A stretch of 64,000 nucleotides of DNA, from NCBI GenBank assembly GCA_905250025.1, contig CAJNOJ010000029.1:310001-374000 (forward strand). Direction: 5' to 3'. Source of the stretch: Adineta ricciae. Lineage: Eukaryota > Rotifera > Eurotatoria > Adinetida > Adinetidae. The notes under the pieces were generated by a model. That model was not told the DNA's origin. It made no database searches and was given only the letters and a program-made list of their open reading frames with translations. Below, in pieces: positions 24,901 to 36,985 of the stretch (within the stretch, counting starts at the first letter, position 1; each line of letters opens with the position of its first letter). Made by a program: the position numbers and the translations under genes.

Positions 24901-27563
24901 AAACATGAATTACCGTTGGAAGTCTTTTCGATATTCTATTCAGCCAGCTGTGATATGAACGAAGTTTTCGATAAAGATTCAAAGGGCAAATAAGTAATGA
25001 GAGTAACAGTTGCGTCTAGAATAGTTCATGATATAGAGATTTAACTAATGTGTTTAGAGGTACTCACAATATTCTCATCGAAGACGCTGGAAATTTTCGC
25101 ACAATCAAATTCGATTGACGTTCGAGGTTTAATGCTTGACGAGGAAGGCTGAAATAGAAGATAGTGAATACTATCGAGTATTTAGGGTGAACACGAACTG
25201 GTTGAGTAGATTTGAATACAGCAGATTGCAGAATTAAATCTTCCTGTTGTCTGATGTTCTGAGCGATAGCTAGAGCCTATGTGAAACGAATAGATCAGAT
25301 AAGTTCGTGAAATATGATGATATCTGTACCTGTTTTTCCCAATACTGTAAAAATAGGTTATTCTTATTGATTTTTGCTTTCTTAGCAGTTAGCTGTTCTT
25401 CGAGCCGTTCGATATCACGTGCAAAAAGGCCGTTTTCCAACTTTTTCTTCTTCATTTTCTCTTGAATCTCCTGGTATTTCGATCGTTCGTTGAGTAACAT
25501 TCGACTAGATTTATAAATAACGATCTTTTTTACTTCATTCGACTAGAAAATTCTACATACCGCTTTTCAAGCAAAGCACTCAATTCATCCGTTGATGGTA
25601 TTGCTTCTTGGGCGATTTCTATCGATGGTGTTTGAACTTTAGGCTGTGCTAATTTCATTGATGATTCACTGTTATTAGACCGTCGAAGTACTTCTTCTTG
25701 TTCTTGCTGCAAGCGTTTGATAGCTTGCCGTTCTTCATCGGCAACAGCATAGGTTGATTCAGTTGGTTTGCTCACTATTAGTTGTGGTTGTTGCTCTTCA
25801 TCATCTGTGGTCTGTTCATCGAATGTAATTATGATCGGATTCGACTGAGGAAAGTCAGCCAGATCAGCTTCCGGCTAGACAAATGAATGAAATTGAGCAG
25901 ATAAACGCATCAGAATACTTACAGCACGAACGATTTTATTCCGTGTTTGAAAAACTGGCTGAGTCGTCGTTCGAACAACTGTCGTTGTTGTTTCCGTTTT
26001 ATTAGTAACATTTGTCAATGATATATTAGCTTTGACACGTTTATAGCGCTGATCGATAGTGTATTGCGATGTAGATTTCACTTCTATTGGCTTGTTTACC
26101 ACGATTGGAGTAGGCTGAATCACAGTTTGTTGTGGTACTGGTGGTGGAGATGGAGACGTGATTGGTTCGATGGTCACAATACGTTCTGGCTGAGGCGTTG
26201 GTTGTTGGACGATCAGAACTTTGCGTTTGCTTGATAGTGTACGCAGAAGTTGTTCGCGCAATAAACGTTCCTCGAGGTCATCTTCGGCTTCTTCATCATT
26301 TTCGTTGACATGATTAACAATTGATGGTGAGAGTTCACGCTCTTTATCTATATCAATGACAGTAATAGGAATAGCGACAGACGATTGCAGTTCCGGTTCA
26401 TGACGATGACGATGTTTCTTTGATGGTTTCTTCGTACGCTTTCGTCTTTGTTGTAGCGGTGATGCTTTTTTATGCGGTATGCGGTCGACGATCTGCGGCA
26501 CTGGAAGCTGTTGATGAATCAGATGATTCATAGTTGGTGGTACACGCAGATCTGTATCAGTAGGATTATGAAATGCTTGTTGCCATAATTCTGTGGGAAT
26601 AGGTACTGGAGGTGGAAGTTGTTGAACAAAATTAGGTCGTGGCCAATTTGTCGAAGGAATTGTTTGATTTGTTGCGAACATATCAAATACAGGCATCGGT
26701 GGAGGCGGTGGAAGTGGTGGCAATGGATCGAAGAATGGCATGTGATTTAGTGGCAATGGTGGGGGTGGTCCTGATGGAAGAGGGGCTGGCATAGGTTGAT
26801 CATCGATATCCATTTGTTGAATGTCGTAGTTATCATGAAATCTTCTAGTATTACTGTTGATATTATTATTGTCAGGAGAGATAAGAGACACAAGCATGTC
26901 GAAGACACTTGGATGTCGATAGTCTTTATCGAGTAGATATTCTCGATCGTCATGATTCGACGATTGACTTATATGACGGAAAGAGCGAGATTTGTTTGGC
27001 GAACGCAGATCGATATCATCGGTAACATATCGATTGCTGTCACTGTATTGTTTGCGACGCAGCCTGGATTCTAAATTTGAAAAAGAAGAAAAAGAAGGTG
27101 ACAAGAAGAACGGATTTTGTACTTTTAGGCTTTTGTCGTCGTGCCTCTTTGGCACCTGGCAATGATCGTAAAGCATTTAGACGTAGATTCAGCACCTCAA
27201 GATCATCATTCTACACGATAATGAACCACAAATGAATACTTCGAAGTTCAAGACTGTCATACGTACATCAGATTCTTCTGATTCAGTGATTTCTCCGTCT
27301 TCGACTTCCTTCTTATTAGGAAGTATTTCACCGTCGTCATCATCATCGTCTAATGTGATAATTTCACCATCTTCGGCTGCTGTTGTATCGTCAATGACTG
27401 TCACTTCTGGCTCATTCGTCGGAATATCAACACTGGTGTCAGCCATGGCAGCAATACCTGCATCTGTTGTTGCCGACGTTTCATCATTTGATTTTGTTAT
27501 CCGACAAAGTAAATCTATAAATTCTTGTCGACTACCGCTAGAATTCATCTCATTTGGTATCAT
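21922..27563 (-). CDS. ZFC3H1: ZFC3H1-like nuclear RNA-surveillance scaffold
   Basis: I resolve 22 exons, all in phase, giving 1,470 aa (human about 1,990). From the 5' end: 27267-27563, 27123-27210, 25923-27070, 25561-25874, 25330-25504, 25199-25276, 25068-25148, 24914-25015, 24820-24863, 24647-24769, 24516-24592, 24367-24465, 24180-24309, 23938-24121, 23712-23879, 23522-23662, 23316-23476, 23039-23264, 22754-22947, 22493-22702, 22298-22443 and 21922-22148. The N-terminus has repeated acidic 'EDGEI' motifs, as in ZFC3H1. A proline-rich stretch and a coiled coil follow. The finger CPYELQGSCKAQSCIYQH (about 802-819) fits C-x7-C-x4-C-x3-H. HAT-type helical repeats then run to the end (AQLWCLYLEFSSW, CSIELWIELLIH). 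ZFC3H1 works with MTR4 to pass polyadenylated nuclear RNA to the exosome. The last two exons are the least certain. Confidence 0.85.
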
Positions 27564-27733
27564 CTGAAAATTGAAATAAAAGGTTAGTAATTTTATTTCC
27601 GAAAAAAACAAAGATTATAGAAACAAAACAAAAGAGAAAGAGACAGAGAGAAACCATACAGATCGAATAAATAATTAATTATTGTGTTTTTTTTTGTGTA
27701 ATTAACATTAAAAATAAAAATGATTTTTGAAGA
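27564..27733 (-). promoter_or_regulatory. 170-bp intercistronic gap with splice acceptor abutting an ATG
   Basis: Between the neprilysin stop (27734) and the ZFC3H1 ATG (27563), same strand. On the minus strand the gap ends in TTTTATTTCAATTTTCAG placed directly against the ATG. This fits a spliced-leader acceptor or a 5'-UTR intron. Confidence 0.45.
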
Positions 27734-30700
27734 TTACCATAGTTGACATTTACTGCTTGGATTCATCATTGTTTTCGATTTACAATCAAATGCTTTGGCA
27801 AATTCATCACTGTTTTGTAAGGTACCTTTGATTCGAAATCGAGCAGGGGAATGCGGATCGTTTGTTAAATCAAAATGCATTGCATTCGTCGTCTCTATAT
27901 TACACCAAGTCTAATCAAATGAAAAAGCAGCATAAAAATCAACGAGAGAAACGTCTCATACGTGTGCAAACGCAAGGAAAAACAACTGATCATTGGTATA
28001 ATCCAAGCCGGGAAGGCGAAGATTATGATCCGATTGTGTCAGATGTCCTTTCAACTTTTGGTAAGCTAAGTATGAGATTTTGATCCCACCATTATCAGCG
28101 ATATTTTCACCTGAAATGCAAACATAGTAGTATCTTCGTGTCAAACTCATCTACTGACCTAATGTTCTTTGACCATTTTCATTTTGTCCGTCTAATGAGA
28201 AACGTCCATATTGATCGACGAAACATTTGGTTTTTTCTTGAAAATTATCCGCTGAGAATTTCGTCCACCACGAACGCATCATTCCATCGGCATCAAATTC
28301 TCGACCTTGATTGTCGAAACCATGTGTTATTTCGTGTCCGATTACAGATCCAATCCCACCATAGTTGATCGCAATCGGGAAGTCTTTATGAAAAAACGGT
28401 GGCTGCAAAATTCCCGCTGGAAAGACGATTTCGTTCTCGGAAGGATTGTAATAAGCATTCACTGTTTCTGGTGTCATATCCCATCTAGACAAGTAAATGC
28501 AACGTTTATTCGTTCAGTGAAAACTGCTTACTCAGTGCGATCAACTTTCTGTCGATACTGTAATAATGACCATCGACGTTCTCGACTGCGAACTTTGAGT
28601 TCATTGCTGAAAAATTCACTTTCAGACATCGAATAATCAGCATAACTTAAAAAAGTGAACATTTCTTTTAACTATATTTAACCAGGGAACTAACCGTTCA
28701 TTTAGTTTGGTGTCATTTTTGATAAAATCGGGATAACCAATCTTTTCATAGATTTTATCGAGTTTTTTCCTTGCTTCACTTTTCGACTGTTCATCAATCC
28801 ACTGAAGTTTATTGAGATTTTCTCCGAAGATTTCACGAATATTTTTTATTAGCTCATTCGCTTTCAACCGATCACGTTCACCAAACGCAGTATTGACATA
28901 TAAAGCGCCTAAAACGTTTCGTTTCGATAAATCTGACTTCTTCTCTCGTTTCAATCTTACCAAGTCCGAAACCAAGCGCTTTGTCTGTTTTTCTCACACA
29001 GGTTTCCCAACGATCAGGATTGGAATCAGTTCCAAGTAGCACTTTCTTCAATGGTAATACAGTTTGTTCAAAAATCAACGGTAGATGTGAAGTCATATCT
29101 CCGATTAACGAAAATAAGATGAAATCGATAACAACATGACTCTTATTTGGCGTCGATAGATATTTCGTAACAATTTGCGAAACATTGGACATGAGATCAT
29201 ATGATAAAACAATAACTTGATCGTCATCATCAAGTTTAATCGGGTTCGATGCGTTCAGATTGAACATATCATTCAGATAAGACTTTATATTCCAGCCGAT
29301 AGATTTATATTGGTCTTGAAGTTGTTTGACTGTCATTAAATGATATGTTTCATTAGGTTTCTGAAGAATTTCCATAGGCACTGAATGAAAAAAAAAACAT
29401 TCCGCATGTTTTCTGTCTTATCGCTAAGAAATACCAGATCACCAAATAATGTGTAGAGGTAACACAATGTGTTTCTACAGATATTCGACGTAATTCAGTC
29501 GAAGCTATATCTATTTTCTAATAAAGACTCGATCTATAGAAACACTAACGTCTACCGTGAAAATCTATAAACCCATCACCAATCATACAAAAACTTTCTT
29601 CATACTTTGCTTATTTTTTTCTATTTTAAATGGAAAAACAAAAGTAAGAAAGGTTTCAATGATATTATATCCAATGTAATTCTCTTCATTTGAAAATCAT
29701 TCGTTTAAAAAGAACAATTCCTTCGTAACTTGATTATTATTATAGAAATCAAACAGCAGTTCCGAATGACATTTCCGACGCATAATCAAACATGCCTATA
29801 GATTAAATAACTCGAGAGGATGTTCATTCATAACGCTTCTTTGTACCTATATTTCCCGAATGCATTAGTGCAACTTCGGAAATCATTTACTCTTGTGGAA
29901 TGGACAATTGAGGTAAATGAGTATTTTGTCGAGGAAATATCAAGAGGACTTACAGCTGACTGCGGCTAGTTCAGTTTCGAATTGAATGATATCGTTCACA
30001 CGTTTGATTGAGTCGTTCTTTTCAAAGCCAAATAATTGCAAAATATCTGAAGCTACTTTGCCGTAAGTTTCTCGAATCTAAACAGTATGTTAATAGCGTT
30101 TGCAGAGATCTCGACAAGGAAATTTACCTTTTGATTTCGTGCGTTTGATTGACTATCACTTGGTGAATCGACATAATAATCCCGACTAACCAATCCAAGC
30201 TTTGGTTGATCAATCTGCAGAAACAAATGAGAATTAATTTAACGAACAAATTGTGATTAGAGAATTTACATGGATGTTATTCCAGGTGGAATTTTTCTCG
30301 TCGGAGCTGATTTTGATCGGTAAAACATCGAAGAAACCGTAGGTTGCCGAAAGAATATTTGTTAAAGAGACAAATAATTGCTGCCAAGTTTGAGTTTTAT
30401 TGATATCGATCCACTGCTTCAGACTGAACGTTAAGTTTTTCTCGAAAAAATTTTCGACTGGTTGCAAATTTAATCGTTCGATTTCAGTGATGTTCATACA
30501 CGATCGATAGAATTTGATGCTTTCTTGTTGAGCGGTATTCAGCGATGAAATCGACGATTGTTCAAGAATATTTTTCGATAGAATCATATTCTTTTGCATT
30601 AATTCGTGCGTTGTTGACCATGATGAATGACCTTTCGGTATGAGATTCTGTCGAATCCAGTTACCACATGCGAACTGATGGAAATCTTCGCATGGATCAA

Positions 30701-31046
30701 CGGATTGATTCATGCTCGATGATAAAATATACGATACTTGAACACACGATGGAGTCAAGCATACTGTCTCGTCGGATTTCGGTTGAGGTTTCGAATGAAA
30801 GAGAGATATGAGAATTACAATAAATAAAACGCTGAGCAAAATAAGAATCAGAAAAATAAGAGAACGCTCAAGGCGAGTGCGTCGTGAAAAGTGATATTTG
30901 AATTTCTGAAAGTTCGAAGGATAACTGTCCAATTGCGGAGTAAATTGCACTTGAAATGGTTCATCAACATCGATGTCTGGTAAAATGGCAGCGGTATGCG
31001 AAGTGTTTGTGTCGATTACATCATCAAAATGTCGATATCGATGCAT
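27734..31046 (-). CDS. neprilysin-like M13 zinc metalloendopeptidase
   Basis: Nine exons: 30270-31046, 30128-30214, 29954-30077, 28961-29380, 28695-28908, 28532-28645, 28159-28484, 27962-28110 and 27734-27910; 795 aa. It is a type II membrane protein: about 60 cytosolic residues, then [21 protein letters not shown], then an ectodomain opening with CLTPSC and [14 protein letters not shown]. Catalytic parts are intact: NAYYNP (substrate binding), HEITH at about 629-633 (zinc ligands plus catalytic Glu), GENIADNGG with the third zinc ligand at about 689, and the C-terminal CQLW that replaces the usual CRVW. M13 enzymes cut small signalling peptides at the cell surface, including RFamides. Intron 3 (29381-29953) is unusually long at 573 bp. 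Confidence 0.93.
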
Positions 31047-31639
31047 CGTTTATCCGATCTTGCGATCGAATACAATACCGACAAGCAAGATTATAGTTTC
31101 AGAAGTCAATTCAAGTGATCAACCAGCAAGCAAATAGCGCTACCTCACTAGTCTTTTTAGTTTCCCGAACACTAGTGACATCTAACATATAAGAAGAAGC
31201 TCATAGTCTATGCGTTCAACGATACTAAAGCGCGTCTTGAAGATGTAGGAGCTGGAGTAGCGAGGTTGCCATAATTAACGCATATAAGTGTCTAAATTCT
31301 GTCTGAAATACTGAATAATGGCAAGGATAAATTCGAACTATGATAGTTTTAGAGCTCATACTTTGCTCATGAAATTGAGATCCTCAGACCAGCTGAACTT
31401 CAAAAGATTAACACATCATGAATTTATTAGTATGTTATACTGACCATTGATAGTATCGAATTTTGAAGTGCTACATACTTAAATTAGTTATTTGCTTCTC
31501 AACCTAATTGTAAAATCTCGTTGAACTTTGATCCGATATTCGTACTTTTTACTCCTACCATCCAATGACTTATCATTTGTATACTTTTGTTATCAGTAGT
31601 TGAAACCATCTTGAATGTGCACACTCTTTCCATTAGTCC
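31047..31639. other. divergent intergenic region
   Basis: Lies between the starts of the neprilysin gene (-) and the nitrilase gene (+). Presumably holds both promoters; no specific element recognised. Confidence 0.45.
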
Positions 31640-32563
31640 ATGATGACGAAACTTACTGTTGCTGTTTGCCAATGTGCTTGTCAACGATTTGACTTCGAAA
31701 AAACATTACTTCATCTACAGAAATACTCTAAAGAAGCTGCTGCAAAAGGTGCACAACTTGCTTTGTTTCCGGAAGCATTTATAGGCGGATATCCTCGATA
31801 TTCGCATTTTGGTGCTGTCATAGGTAATCGTAGTGATGCTGGACGGCAAGAATTCCTCGAATATCATCAAGCAGCGATATCGCTCACAGATGGAAATGAC
31901 AAATCCACTGAATTACAACGCATAGAACAAGTCGCTCGTGAGGAAAATCTTTTTCTTGTTATTGGCATTATTGAACGCGGAGGAAGTACTCTCTATTGTG
32001 CTGTGATTTATATTCATCCTGAACATGGTCTAATTCATTCGCGAAGAAAATTGATGCCAACTGGAACTGAACGAGTCGTTTGGGGTTTTGGTGATGTTAA
32101 AGATGTTAAAGCAGTACCATTCAATAAAGATATTTTATTAGGCGCAGCTATTTGTTGGGAGAGCTATATGCCATTACTTCGTTATCACATGTATTCACAA
32201 AATATTCAGATCTATCTAGCACCAACAGCCGATGGACGTGATACGTGGGCATCCAGTATGCAACATATTGCAATCGAAGGGCGAACTTATGTATTAAGTG
32301 CAAATCAATTTGTTCAAACGAAAGATATGCCGAGTGGGTATGTGTTGCCTAAAGAATTCTCGAACTCTGAAAGTGTATTAACGAATGGTGGAAGTGTCAT
32401 CATTGATCCGTTCGGTAAAATTCTTGCAGGACCTTTGTTTGGGAAAGAAGGTGTTCTGGTTGCTGAAATCGATACCGATGAATGTATTAAAGGCAAAATG
32501 GATTTTGATGTATGTGGGCATTATGCACGTAAAGATGCTTTCACATTGACCGTCAAAGAATAA
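31640..32563 (+). CDS. nitrilase (carbon-nitrogen hydrolase), probably horizontally acquired
   Basis: A single uninterrupted frame of 307 aa with no intron, in a window where most genes are split. The catalytic triad of the nitrilase superfamily is complete: Glu45 (LFPEAFIGG), Lys137 (RRKLMPTGTER) and Cys172 (AAICWESYMPLL). The CWES context and GGYPRY segment are those of true nitrilases (branch 1), which turn nitriles into carboxylic acids and ammonia, rather than of amidases or Nit1/Nit2. True nitrilases are typical of bacteria, fungi and plants, so transfer into this animal lineage is likely. The sequence around it is ordinary, and base composition is similar to neighbouring genes, suggesting an old arrival. 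A second in-frame ATG follows at 31643. Confidence 0.92.
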   Translation: MMTKLTVAVCQCACQRFDFEKTLLHLQKYSKEAAAKGAQLALFPEAFIGGYPRYSHFGAVIGNRSDAGRQEFLEYHQAAISLTDGNDKSTELQRIEQVAREENLFLVIGIIERGGSTLYCAVIYIHPEHGLIHSRRKLMPTGTERVVWGFGDVKDVKAVPFNKDILLGAAICWESYMPLLRYHMYSQNIQIYLAPTADGRDTWASSMQHIAIEGRTYVLSANQFVQTKDMPSGYVLPKEFSNSESVLTNGGSVIIDPFGKILAGPLFGKEGVLVAEIDTDECIKGKMDFDVCGHYARKDAFTLTVKE

Positions 32564-34384
32564 AGAAAATGTAATGCAAACGAACGATAATTTCTATATT
32601 CGCTTTGCTTTCCTTTTTTCCGAAGTAAAATATGTCAAAAACTGTGATTGAAAAACTCATCACAAGACAACACGATGCTTTCTGGATATTCTTTTTCAAA
32701 GCTTAACACTTTCAGAGGTGTTCTTTTCATCTACGATACGACGCAAATGGATCTAATGATACTGCGTCATGATATTATTAGAGAAAAGTAATTACACTGT
32801 GCTAAAGGATCGAACGTGTTGACAATGCTTATCAAACAATCATCTTCAACACTGATAATGAATTATCTGTATGGTATCTCTTTTCTTGCCAATTCGAATA
32901 CCAAAATGTCATTGGTATATGATTTCATATCGCATTCACAACATTATTGCACAAGCTAATTTCCAGTGTCGTTCACTGATCAAAATGCTATCGAATGCGT
33001 ACACTTGTGTGCACTTGTTTTTGATCGTTTACACAAAAATCACTCGATTCAATCACAGTATATTCGCTGTCTTCGAACTCATACAAGCACTCTTCACTAA
33101 AAATATTATACAACAAGTCTTTGATCCCTTCTGATTGGTCAATATTCGATGTGTGACAGTTGAGATGTGCCTTCTTCACATTTTAATAATTGGACAGAAT
33201 CGACAACGTTTGCGATTTCATCTTTGATGTTGAATGTTTAATATTCTACCCAGATCAATCAGTTAAATCGATATGGCTTCGGAAATTGTCTGAGTATAGC
33301 ATGACAGAGTATTTAGCTGGAACAAACGTGATTCAAATACATTAATAAATGGCACACTTTCGAAATAGATTGAATCTCAGAGAACAAGAACGACATCAGC
33401 TAAATTTGATTGACACATGCACGAAGATATAAAGATAGATATCACACCCTCAAAGCAGTGCGTGCTGACTGATATAAAACATCATAGGAGAGAAGACTCT
33501 AAAAAATCACTTCTTCGTTAGAGTAATCGCTGCTAGGTTTTTTTTTCTTATTTGAAATAACGACTTTTCTTTATCTACTGAAACAAGAAATTCCACGTGA
33601 TAACCTAATTTTCCAGTAGGTTAAATTCTCTAATGATCAATCATTTAACCTGAACAATCCAAATCATGTTCAGTTGTGCATTGATACGATCAGATTGTTG
33701 TTTTAAATGTTTCATACATGTGACCATCTGTTAAACTAGCAGGAAATCTCAGTGGAGTCGTTCAATATTGCTCAGTGATCATATCTCGGCCTAACGAAGA
33801 AATAGAATCAAAACTCCATTTCGCAAAACTTTATGCTCTTCCCTCGAGCTCTCATATTACAAGTTCCACTTGAAAACAATGGAAAGGTGTTGATGCATAT
33901 TGAAAAAAACTCCGTCTGCACTCGTACACACGGAAATGAGGTTTGTTTGCAAGAGAACGAATACCGTTTATTCGATAAAGTGGTCACCTGAGAATGCTGC
34001 TTCTCGTCTCGTTCGCTTTCGATTGATTTGATGAAGTTGATTGTTGATTTTTCGACTCTCTCAGCATGAGGTATCATGTTCATTCGCTTGGAAAAAGAAA
34101 CTCATCATCGTTCTCGTCTGTCTACTGGAACAGAATCGAACGAAAAATTCGTTTTTTTCCTTTCCTTTTCTCTCCACTCCTCTATCTCTCTCGTTCATGC
34201 GTTGATCACATTCATTTTTGTATTGGCTCGTGTTATTTAATCATCATCATCATCCTTTTTTTCTCTTCTCACTCTCTGCCTCTCTCATTCTTCCGATCGT
34301 TTACTTGTTCAACAGATAGATTGAATATCCCTCACGTCATTAACTTGTACAATCATTCAACGCACAACTACTGAACGATCTACA
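32564..34384. other. intergenic region (1.8 kb)
   Basis: No gene seen; frames of 80-100 codons here have no domain and no splice support. A TC-rich stretch near 34150-34300 lies upstream of the RhoGEF start. Confidence 0.5.
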
Positions 34385-36695
34385 ATGCGCAAGATTCGTT
34401 TTCGCTATATAAAAGAAAATGGCAAATCAACATCTGTAACCGTTCGATGCAGTGTAAAACGTAAGTAGCTGCATGATTTGCTGAGTTTGTGTTTGTCTTC
34501 GCTTATATCGAAGATCACTTCTGAGAAAGTAACGGAGAGCAAGAGAGAGAGTTTATTGGCTTCACACCCGATGTTTTTGTTGTTTTATCAATTATAAAAA
34601 TCAGATGTCGACAAACCGACTTCGACCCCTGAGGATATGCGATTGATCGTTGATATTGACAAGGAGATGTAATTTCGAAAAAGAAAAAAGAGAAATCGTC
34701 TTAGGAAGTCTAAGCTCTTCATTGAGCAATGACTCGTTTCTTTAACAAGATCAGGCAAGCATNCTCTTCAGCCAACAACGACTCATCATTTTGATCCAAT
34801 TCAATTACGCCGGAAACAATGTTCTTCGACACTAATCGATGAAGATCTGCCAATCTTATCCAATCCTAATTTTCTCTCACCATCGTCATCGTCTTCCGGT
34901 ATGATGAAAATGATACACATGTCTGTCTTATGAATCGACAATATATGAATTCCTCTAGGTTTTCGAAGTGACTCTCATTCGTCAAGTAATCCAACATCAC
35001 CAGCGATTGATGAAACAGAACATGTCAACAAACGCGCGAATATCATCAAAGAAATCTACAGGACAGAGTCAGATTATATCGGACATTTGAAAAATTTAGT
35101 CGACGTACGTGTCGAATCTGATTGGTTGATTATTTTGCATTATCGAATATATATTTTAGGGTTATTTAAACAAGATGCGTTTACATACGGACTTATTCTG
35201 TGACAAACAAATTGAATTATTAATGGGGAATATTGAAGAAATCTACACATTCCAACAATCTTTTTTTCAATTATTAAAATTATCAATCAACGATCTTCAT
35301 CCACATGAGAGTCTGATTGGCAAATGTTTTCTTCTTTACGTAAGATAGAGAAATGCATTATTCATTCACACATATATGTATATCTTTTCAGAAGGAGCAA
35401 TTTAAGAAATATTCGAAATATTGCATCAACCATCCCTTATCTTGTTTAGAGTTGACTAAACTCGAAAACAGTCCAATCCATCGAAACTTTTTCGAAGTAA
35501 ATTCTTGCATGGAAAAATATGATAGTAGAAAATGTCAATCGTTTCTTAAGACATGTCGATTGCAAGCTAATATGATTGAATTGAAGCTAGATGGATTTCT
35601 TCTCACTCCGATTCAGCGCATCTGTCAGTATCCACTACAGTTAAATGAATTGTTGAAGTGCACATCAGCCGACCATAAAGATTATCACAATGTTCAACAA
35701 GCATTGGATACAATGCGCGATGTGGCGAGTTTTATTAACGAACAAAAACGACGTATGGAATACGTGGAAATCATTCATAAATGGCAAAATACAGTCGAAG
35801 GTTGGCAGGTAAAATTGAGTTGAATTTTCTTATGCGATACAATGAAAATATTGCGTTTTTCAGGGAAAAGATCTTCTTGAAACGAGCACACAAGGTCTCG
35901 GGCGTGCTGATGCATTTTTGTATCAAAATGAAAAGAGAGAATCTGTGATTTTGTTTCTTTTTGATCACATACTGATCATTTGTAAAAAGGTATGTTTCGA
36001 ATTCACATGGGATCATTTGAATCACAATCTTTTCATTTAGGATCGACGGAATACATTGGTTTATCTTGATAGAGCTGAATTAGACAATGCGGAAATAGAA
36101 GATCTTACTGATAGAAAAGGTATGCTAACGGAAGAAAAGTTTTGTAGACACTTCCAGATTCTATTTCAGTTTCCTTTTCAGATGATGAGAATGTCGGATA
36201 TATATCATGTGCTTGGCGTTTATACGATCGAATACAGAACAAAACATTTTTATTCGCTCATCGTACACCGTTGGATAAAATTCAAATGATGGATTCATTG
36301 GAATACGAACGAGCTTACGTCGAAGAAAATCTCGTGAAAGGTTTAGAAATTCCACTCTACACACGGTTAGCAACACTTAAAACTCGACAATATCTCAATG
36401 AGAATCAGTTCACAGTCAAATCTTTATCACCGGCGACAAAGCAAAGTACGAAGAAATAAACCAATGTTATTATAGTCATCTCACTTCATTTTCTTTAGAT
36501 CGCTCAATTTCTGCTATTCTTCGAACAAGTAGTTCGCCAGGTAGTAATTTATCATCATTGCTAACAACCGCTATCGATCATACGCCTTTACCTCGACGCA
36601 AATCATCGTTGCCAAGATTTGTGCGTTGTTCATCACCAGACTCGTCGATCGATGACAGTTTTCGTTCCATGAAGTCACGTTTTCGATTTTGGTGA
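34385..36695 (+). CDS. Rho guanine nucleotide exchange factor, ARHGEF9/ARHGEF4-like (DH-PH)
   Basis: Ten exons: 34385-34460, 34605-34668, 34750-34898, 34959-35104, 35160-35339, 35392-35808, 35864-35989, 36041-36119, 36182-36445 and 36499-36695; 565 aa. The DH domain (about 118-325) matches the collybistin/Asef group: IIKEIYRTESDYIGHL, then GNIEEIYTFQQ, then LDGFLLTPIQRICQYPLQL, the conserved CR3 helix. The PH domain follows (about 345-460; FLFDHILIICKK, then a split C-terminal helix). The tail is Ser-rich and basic (MKSRFRFW). No SH3 domain is visible. The protein should load GTP on Cdc42/Rac-type GTPases at membranes; in vertebrates ARHGEF9 organises inhibitory synapses. One base in exon 3 (34763) is unresolved. 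AATAAA lies at 36829-36834. Confidence 0.88.
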
Positions 36696-36726
36696 TCGTG
36701 AAAACGTTACCGATTGCTTTTTTCGA

Positions 36727-36749
36727 TGTTGTGTGTGTGTGTGTGTGTA
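36727..36749. repeat. GT dinucleotide microsatellite in the RhoGEF 3' UTR
   Basis: GT run just after the RhoGEF stop codon and before its polyadenylation signal. Confidence 0.8.
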
Positions 36750-36985
36750 TTTATATTCGGTGCGCTGTTCTATTCCGAAATTTTTGTGTGTACAATTCTA
36801 ATTAAAACGATATGTTTTATTTTAATACAATAAAAATTAACGATAAACGTATAAAATGCCTGATCGTAACAGTGCGACACATGACAGATGGCGCGCCGGT
36901 TCGAATAACTGGTTCGAAGGTATCTGCAATCAATCAGTCATCGACTTCCTATGATTTGGTTCGTTTTCCTTTCTGAATTGTGCAA

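Noticed and set aside
27232-27567. 111-codon Ser-rich plus-strand frame
   Set aside because: It is the antisense of the acidic first exon of ZFC3H1.
32871-33134. 87-codon hydrophobic frame
   Set aside because: AT-rich composition explains the Ile/Phe content; no start context, no homology signal, no neighbouring exons.
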